Assembly: GCF_004339465.1 (NCBI RefSeq)
Contig: NZ_SMFY01000004.1
Coordinates: forward strand, 226,040 to 290,039
DNA: 64,000 nt
Reading direction: 5' to 3'
Source: Ancylobacter aquaticus
GTDB lineage: Bacteria; Pseudomonadota; Alphaproteobacteria; Rhizobiales; Xanthobacteraceae
Shown here: piece after piece, positions 59,496 through 64,000 of the stretch
How positions within the stretch are numbered: the stretch's first letter is position 1
Layout: every line of letters begins with the position of its first letter
Program-made: the position numbers and the translations under genes
The notes under the pieces: generated by a model
Database searches by the model: none
What the model was told of the DNA's origin: nothing
The model's input: only the letters and a program-made list of their open reading frames with translations

Positions 59496-60305
59496 ATGAC
59501 CGACGCGCCCGACGCTTTTCCGCCCAACTCGCCGCTGGTTGCGCAGGTGCTGCCCTCGCCGAACCATGGCCCGCGCCTCGGCGTTCCCCGGCCGGACATG
59601 CTGCTGCTGCACTATACGGGCATGGAATCGAGCGAAGAGGCGGTCGACTGGCTGCGCTCGCCCGAGCGGCAGGTTTCGGCGCATTATGTCGTGCTGGAAA
59701 ATGGCCGCATCCTCCAGCTGGTGCCCGAAGCGCGCCGTGCCTGGCATGCCGGGGCCAGCTTCTGGGCCGGCGCCACCGACATCAATTCCCATTCCATCGG
59801 CATCGAGATCGCCAATCCCGGCCATGATTTCGGCTACCCGCCCTTCCCGGCGATCCAGGTCGAGGCGGTCATCGCGCTGTCCAAGGACATTCTCTCGCGC
59901 CAGCCCATCCCGCCCGACCGCGTGCTCGCCCACTCCGACGTCGCCCCGATGCGCAAGAACGACCCCGGCGAGAAGTTCCCCTGGGAGGCGCTGCACCGTT
60001 TCGGCGTCGGCCATCTGGTGGAAGAAGTCCCGCCGAGCGACGGGCGCTTTTTCATGCGCGGCGAGCACGGCCAGCCTGTGGAGGCGCTGCAGGCGATGCT
60101 CGCCTTCTATGGCTATGGCGTGCCGGTGAGCGGGACCTTTTGCGAGACCACCGAGGCGGTAGTCCGCGCCTTCCAGCGCCATTTCCGCCGCGCCCGGGTC
60201 GACGGCATCGCCGATGTCTCGACGCTGGCGACGCTTTACTCGCTCTGCGCCGCCCGACCGGCAGCGGAGGGCGATGGGCCGGCCGGCGCCCCCGAATCAG
60301 CCTGA
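59496..60305 (+). CDS. N-acetylmuramoyl-L-alanine amidase (AmiD-like, Amidase_2 plus PG-binding domain)
   Basis: Zinc amidase that cuts the MurNAc-L-Ala bond. In the 269-residue product the Amidase_2 domain has LLLHYTGM (His39), SAHYVVLENG, ARRAWHAG, SIGIEIANPG and LAHSDVAPMRKNDPG, supplying the metal and catalytic residues. A C-terminal PG_binding_1 domain (about 190-250) contains VEALQAMLAFYGYGV. No signal peptide is visible, so it may act on recycled anhydro-muropeptides like AmpD or leave by another route. It is divergent from mraZ. ATG 59496 is used; GTG 59490 is in frame. Confidence 0.9.
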   Translation: MTDAPDAFPPNSPLVAQVLPSPNHGPRLGVPRPDMLLLHYTGMESSEEAVDWLRSPERQVSAHYVVLENGRILQLVPEARRAWHAGASFWAGATDINSHSIGIEIANPGHDFGYPPFPAIQVEAVIALSKDILSRQPIPPDRVLAHSDVAPMRKNDPGEKFPWEALHRFGVGHLVEEVPPSDGRFFMRGEHGQPVEALQAMLAFYGYGVPVSGTFCETTEAVVRAFQRHFRRARVDGIADVSTLATLYSLCAARPAAEGDGPAGAPESA

Positions 60306-60336
60306 AATTCCGGCGTGCACATAATCTGAGCGCAGC

Positions 60337-60363
60337 GCGACAGCATGCTGCGTGCGCTGTCGC
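60337..60363 (+). terminator. Hairpin downstream of the amidase gene
   Basis: GCGACAGC (60337-60344) and GCTGTCGC (60356-60363) pair over an 11-base loop, 32 bases after the amidase stop. The following sequence is tcgcgcgcaac, so a T-tract is absent. Confidence 0.4.
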
Positions 60364-60543
60364 TCGCGCGCAACTATTCTTCACCCTCGCTGCGAAGGCG
60401 CCACATTGCACGGTACTTCCGCTCGCTTGCGGCCTCCACACGTTTCGATTGCGACCCAGGCGCACGTTTAACGTCACATTCGTAACAGATTTTATGGGCT
60501 TTTCCCGATCGTCGCAATCGGATGAAAAGGCCTTCGCCGCGAA

Positions 60544-61062
60544 ATGAACGTTTCCAATCTCCTCTCTGCTTCCTTTATCGCCGCTCTCTTCATTGCCTCT
60601 TCGACTAATATAGCCAGTGCCAAATCCATCTTTGAACGCCCGACGCCGGAATCCCGTAGCGGTTCGGAGATAAACGTTTCCTCCAACGAGAATAAACTGA
60701 CCGCTCTCGTCGACCGCGAGGCCCGCGCCAATGGCATTCCGGTCGCCCTCGCCCGCGCCGTGGTGCGTATCGAGAGCAACTGGAAGCCCAATGTGACCGG
60801 CCGCGCCGGCGAGGTCGGGCTGATGCAGATCAAGCACCAGACCGCACGGGGCGTCGGCTACAGGGGCTCCCGCGCCAAGCTCTATGACCCCGCCACCAAT
60901 ATCCGCTGGGGCATGCGCTACCTCGCCGGCGCCTATCGCCTCGCCGGCGGCGACACCTGCGGCACCGTAATGCGTTACCAGGGCGGGCATGGCGCCAAGC
61001 GCATGTCCTCGGCGGCGCGCAGCTATTGCAGCAAGGCCCGCACCATCATGGCCTCGAACTAA
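60544..61062 (+). CDS. Small secreted lytic transglycosylase (SLT domain)
   Basis: Cleaves glycan strands of peptidoglycan with 1,6-anhydro ring formation. The 172-residue protein has a signal peptide (1-26, ending IASA). The SLT domain carries catalytic Glu77 in AVVRIESNW, then GEVGLMQIK (89-97) and NIRWGMRYLAGAYRLAGG. Two C-terminal cysteines (CGTVMRYQGG and SYCSKA) may form a disulfide. The 5' part of the gene is noticeably richer in A and T than its neighbours. It is followed by a terminator and rnpB. Confidence 0.92.
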   Translation: MNVSNLLSASFIAALFIASSTNIASAKSIFERPTPESRSGSEINVSSNENKLTALVDREARANGIPVALARAVVRIESNWKPNVTGRAGEVGLMQIKHQTARGVGYRGSRAKLYDPATNIRWGMRYLAGAYRLAGGDTCGTVMRYQGGHGAKRMSSAARSYCSKARTIMASN

Positions 61063-61069
61063 CCCGACT

Positions 61070-61106
61070 CCGCCGGCGTGCGCCTTCGGCCGGGCGGGTT
61101 CGTTTT
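61070..61106 (+). terminator. Terminator after the lytic transglycosylase gene
   Basis: CCGCCGGC (61070-61077) pairs with GCC-g-GGCGG (61089-61097, one bulge) and is followed by gttcgtttt. It lies eight bases after the stop codon and isolates the gene from rnpB. Confidence 0.6.
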
Positions 61107-61153
61107 GCGTAGCCCGGACCGCAGGCGTGCCCGCCCCTCTCCCGCCCCGCCCC

Positions 61154-61182
61154 CTTGACGCGGGCGCCGCGCTCGCGCATGT
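61154..61182 (+). promoter_or_regulatory. Promoter of rnpB
   Basis: CTTGACG (61154-61160) is a near-perfect -35. The -10 region GCATGT (61177-61182), 17 bases after CTTGAC, is weak but places the start at about 61188-61191. That is exactly where the RNase P RNA 5' helix begins. Confidence 0.5.
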
Positions 61183-61187
61183 GCTGA

Positions 61188-61588
<401 letters not shown>

Positions 61589-61612
61589 TTTACCGACGCG
61601 TATTCCCCACGC

Positions 61613-61645
61613 GCGATTTGGCGCCGGGGGCGATTTGGCGCCGGG
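61613..61645 (+). repeat. 16-bp direct repeat upstream of the dapB-like gene
   Basis: GCGATTTGGCGCCGGG occurs at 61613-61628 and 61630-61645 (17-bp period), 51 bases before the start codon. Each copy contains the palindrome GGCGCC. It may be a regulator pair or a chance duplication. Confidence 0.6.
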
Positions 61646-61695
61646 CGCCGGGCTTGCTACTGCTGTGCTCCCCGCCAGCACTCAAGGAGCCCGCC

Positions 61696-62505
61696 ATGGC
61701 GATCCGCATCATCCTCGCCGGCGCCACCGGCTGGGTCGGCCGCGCCCTCGCGCCCGCCATCACCGCCGCTCCGGACCTTGAACTGGTCGCCGCCGTCGCC
61801 CGCACGCAGGCCGGCACGGATCTGGGCACCGCGCTCGGCGGCGCCGCCACCGGCGTGCCGGTCTTCGCCAGCGTGGCGGAGGCGCTTGCCGTACCGGCCG
61901 ATGTGCTGATCGACTACACCAAGCCGGGCGTGGTGAAGGCCAATGCCCGCGCCGCGCTGGAAGCGGGCCTCGCCGTGGTCATCGGCACCTCGGGGCTGGG
62001 CGCCGCCGATTATGCCGAACTCAACGAGGTGGCGCGGGCGCACGAGACGGGCCTGCTGGCGGCCGGCAATTTCTCCATCACCGCCACCCTGCTCAAGCGG
62101 TTCACGCTGGAGGCGGCCAAATATGTCGCAGATGTCGAACTCATCGACTACGCCTCCGCCGGCAAGCCGGACGCGCCCTCGGGCACCGGCCGCGAGCTTG
62201 CCGAGGCGCTGGCCGGCCTGCGCCAGCCCGCCACGTCGCGTCCCGTTTCCGAGGTGGTCGGCGTGCCGCAGACGCGCGGCGGCGCCTTTGGCGAGGGCCC
62301 GCGCGAGGTGCGGGTGCATGCGCTGCGCCTGCCGTCCTTCGTGCTGGGGGTGGAGGCGATCTTCGGCGCGCCGGACGAGCGGCTGACGATCCGCCACGAT
62401 GCCGGCTCCTCAGCCGCGCCCTATGTCGCCGGCACGCTGCTCGCCGCCCGCAAGGTTCGGGGCTGGGTCGGCGTGAAGCGCGGCCTCGACACCTTGCTCG
62501 ACTGA
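61696..62505 (+). CDS. DapB-like dihydrodipicolinate reductase family protein lacking the catalytic His
   Basis: The 269-residue product has the whole DapB fold: the NAD(P) loop LAGATGWVGRAL (7-18), DVLIDYTKP (69-77), VVIGTSGLGAADY, GNFSITATLL and a C-terminal RHDAGSSAAPYVAG. True DapB has an EAHHRHK line before DAPSGT, whose first His is the catalytic acid. Here the line is DYASAGKPDAPSGT (151-164), so both histidines are replaced (Ala153, Ser154) while Lys157 and the DAPSGT loop remain. It is therefore probably a paralogue with a different substrate or a weak enzyme, and a canonical dapB should exist elsewhere. ATG 61696 follows AAGGAG. No lysine-pathway gene is adjacent. Confidence 0.85.
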   Translation: MAIRIILAGATGWVGRALAPAITAAPDLELVAAVARTQAGTDLGTALGGAATGVPVFASVAEALAVPADVLIDYTKPGVVKANARAALEAGLAVVIGTSGLGAADYAELNEVARAHETGLLAAGNFSITATLLKRFTLEAAKYVADVELIDYASAGKPDAPSGTGRELAEALAGLRQPATSRPVSEVVGVPQTRGGAFGEGPREVRVHALRLPSFVLGVEAIFGAPDERLTIRHDAGSSAAPYVAGTLLAARKVRGWVGVKRGLDTLLD

Positions 62506-62520
62506 GCCCTTTCCCGTGCC

Positions 62521-63840
62521 TCAGTCGGCGCCCGTCTCGGCCTCCGGCCCGGGAATCGGGCTGGCGAACTCCCGTTGCGTGGTGAAGGAACGTACATTGC
62601 CGGTCGCCTCCACCGGCGTCGTGTCGAGCCCCAGCCATTTCGCCAGCGGAATGCTGCCGGGTGGCAGGAGACCGGGCGGCCGCGTGCGGGCGGGCGGGGT
62701 GGAAGGCGGCGCCACCGGCGCGGGAGCTGGATAGGTCTGCGCCGGATAGGTTTGCGCCGGATAGGTCTGGGCCGGATAGGTCAGGCGGGCCGGCGCGTCG
62801 GGGATGGGATCTGGAGCGTAACCGCCATTGGCGTAGGGATCGACCGTCGGCGGGGTCAGCACCATCGGCGTCCCCACCGTCCCGGCGGGGGCGCGCCCCG
62901 CCGCCGGATAGGCCGGCGCGGCGGGATGGGCGGGGGCGGGATAGGCCGAATTTGGATAGGCGGAGGCTGGCGCCGCCCGCATGGCTGCGGGGCGGGACGA
63001 GGCACGAGGAGCCGGAGCCAGAGGAGCCGGCGCGTCGGGTTCGACGTCATACCCCTCCTGGTCGGCGACTTCCGGCCCATAATTCTCGGCCGGCACCGAC
63101 GACATCGGCCCGGCCTGCCACGGCGCACCGAGCGGCGGCGCCTTGAATACCGGCAGATTGGGCGGGGTCGGGCGCTGTGCCGCCGGCTTGCAGGTCGAGC
63201 TGCCGGAGGCCCGGCGCATCAGGTCCACATGGATATGGTCGTAGTGATAGACGTTGGAGCCCGGCGCCAGCACCACGGTGAAGCGCTCGCAGGCGTCGGC
63301 CTGCACGGTGCGCAGGAAGCCGCGCGCATCGGCGCTGCCCTTCCAGTCCTTCCTGACCGAAATCTCGCGTCCGTCGGCGAGCACGAAGCCGGCAATGTCG
63401 AGGCCGTTGCCAAAGGCGTGCTCGGAGATCTTGCCCGTCTTCGCGCCGTTCATCCGCCGGCAGGAATAGGACGACATCTGCTTCACCTTCACCACCGGCT
63501 GGCCGAACCAGGCCAGAGCAGCAGGCTGAACGTCCTGCGTCACCCACTGGTCGACGGCCGAGGTCATCGGGCAGGCAAGCGTGGCGCGCGGGGAGACCTC
63601 GACGGCTCCCTCGGAAAGGGCGGTGACGCGGAAGGCATGGTCCATGCCGCAGGTGCCGGCGCCATTGATCGCCCGGTCCGGGACGATGTAGGCGGAGGGC
63701 TTGACCCGGCCCTCCGCCAGACACCGTTCCTCGGCTTCCGTGCGCCAGGGTTCGCGCTGCTCGTGCAGCCCGAACTTACAGCCGGCAAGCCCCAGAAGGA
63801 CGAGCGGGGCTACGAAAAACCAGGATACGCCGCGCGTCAT
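62521..63840 (-). CDS. Extensin-like family lipoprotein with Pro-rich repeat tail
   Basis: The 439-residue precursor has a lipobox LAGC (18-21), so it is likely a lipoprotein. It is followed by an extensin-like domain (about 35-215), whose fold relates to D-Ala-D-Ala carboxypeptidases. Key lines are CGMDHAFRVTAL, SYSCRRMNGA, SEHAFGNGLDIAGF (zinc-type His/Asp) and YHYDHIHVDLMRR. A role in cell-wall peptide trimming is likely but unproven for the family. The C-terminal half is disordered and Pro/Ala/Tyr-rich, with three exact TYPAQ units. A CtrA-like site lies just upstream. It converges on the dapB-like gene with 15 bases between stops. Confidence 0.85.
   Translation of the reverse strand: MTRGVSWFFVAPLVLLGLAGCKFGLHEQREPWRTEAEERCLAEGRVKPSAYIVPDRAINGAGTCGMDHAFRVTALSEGAVEVSPRATLACPMTSAVDQWVTQDVQPAALAWFGQPVVKVKQMSSYSCRRMNGAKTGKISEHAFGNGLDIAGFVLADGREISVRKDWKGSADARGFLRTVQADACERFTVVLAPGSNVYHYDHIHVDLMRRASGSSTCKPAAQRPTPPNLPVFKAPPLGAPWQAGPMSSVPAENYGPEVADQEGYDVEPDAPAPLAPAPRASSRPAAMRAAPASAYPNSAYPAPAHPAAPAYPAAGRAPAGTVGTPMVLTPPTVDPYANGGYAPDPIPDAPARLTYPAQTYPAQTYPAQTYPAPAPVAPPSTPPARTRPPGLLPPGSIPLAKWLGLDTTPVEATGNVRSFTTQREFASPIPGPEAETGAD
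62729..62781 (-). repeat. 15-bp tandem repeats in the extensin-like gene
   Basis: Three near-identical units GGATAGGT(C/T)TG(C/G)GCC at 62729, 62744 and 62759, plus a partial fourth, encode TYPAQ repeats. The unit keeps the reading frame. Related, more decayed YPA units occur around 62907-62960. Confidence 0.85.
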
Positions 63841-63863
63841 GGGCAGACGCTAGCCGCACTTGG

Positions 63864-63878
63864 TTGACATCCGGTTAA
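63864..63878 (-). promoter_or_regulatory. CtrA-like site upstream of the extensin-like gene
   Basis: TTGA-N7-TTAA matches seven of eight bases of the CtrA recognition sequence and lies 24-38 bases before the start codon, where a CtrA-controlled promoter element would be expected. It resembles the site before the DUF882 gene at 7674-7688. Confidence 0.3.
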
Positions 63879-63908
63879 GCGCGGTGCCTGCGGCCCCCAC
63901 AAATGCAA

Positions 63909-63934
63909 AAAGGCCCGCCGGTTGGCGGGCCTTT
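63909..63934. terminator. Strong terminator near the right end of the window
   Basis: AAAGGCCCGCC (63909-63919) and GGCGGGCCTTT (63924-63934) form a perfect 11-bp stem with a 4-base loop, with A- and T-rich ends on both strands. No gene to its left runs into it, so it probably ends a minus-strand gene lying beyond 64000. The last 66 bases show no gene I can identify. Confidence 0.85.
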
Positions 63935-64000
63935 CGCGGGCTCGGGTGGGATGGGGGGAGGGTCGGGCGGGCGGGGCCGATCCGCCCCGCCGCCTCCGCC

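Overview
This window is chromosomal DNA from a GC-rich alphaproteobacterium, most likely of the order Hyphomicrobiales (Rhizobiales). The evidence is a long-linker FtsZ, a ftsZ-lpxC-bamD-recN-ligA gene order, a GapR/DUF2312 protein, DUF1036, DUF1244, DUF882 and DUF3309 proteins, and an EcfG-type stress promoter. Gene content and base composition suggest Xanthobacteraceae (Ancylobacter/Starkeya/Xanthobacter), but that family guess is inference. I see no IS element, prophage, CRISPR array or tRNA. Almost everything is core housekeeping, so the interest lies in insertions into conserved gene orders, in control sites, and in a few odd proteins.

Left part (1-13 kb): tail of a DUF2065 membrane protein, a DegP/HtrA protease, a DUF1036 protein and a glycerate 2-kinase. 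A divergent control region with two large dyads (3813-3906) follows, then an N-formylglutamate-amidohydrolase-like protein, DUF1244 and the nucleoid protein GapR. Two cell-wall enzymes come next (DUF882/M15-like and a YcbB-type L,D-transpeptidase), then purE-purK, a MsrQ-like haem membrane protein and miaA.

Middle part (14-31.5 kb): serB, a 1227-residue AsmA-like protein, a D-lactate dehydrogenase-type flavoprotein, a thioesterase, prmA and a UvrD/PcrA helicase. A divergent dgdR-dgdA pair (2,2-dialkylglycine decarboxylase and its LysR regulator) and a two-domain M24 aminopeptidase P follow. The 50-residue DUF3309 membrane peptide has an excellent sigma-EcfG promoter. ligA closes the section.

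Division and envelope block (31.6-59.2 kb, all minus strand except one gene). Reading with transcription from mraZ: mraZ, rsmH, ftsL, ftsI, murE, murF, mraY, [MBL-fold hydrolase on the plus strand], murD, ftsW, murG, murC, murB, ddl, ftsQ, ftsA, ftsZ, lpxC, bamD, recN, a GT2-GtrA fusion, an ArnT/PMT-like GT39, ligA. This makes lipid II, divides the cell, makes lipid A and assembles the outer membrane. Two things break the standard order: the antisense metallo-hydrolase between mraY and murD, and a two-gene glycosylation module between recN and ligA. Upstream of mraZ lie four GGG repeats with an exact 10-bp period, matching the MraZ operator pattern.

Right part (59.4-64 kb): an AmiD-type amidase, a small lytic transglycosylase, the RNase P RNA gene (rnpB), a DapB-like protein lacking the catalytic histidine, and an extensin-like lipoprotein with a repeat-rich tail.

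No wholly new multi-gene system is evident. The best candidates for something undescribed are the polyprenyl-glycan decoration module next to lpxC/bamD/recN, the paired CCGATCA dyads near 3.8 kb, and the active-site-altered DapB-like protein.
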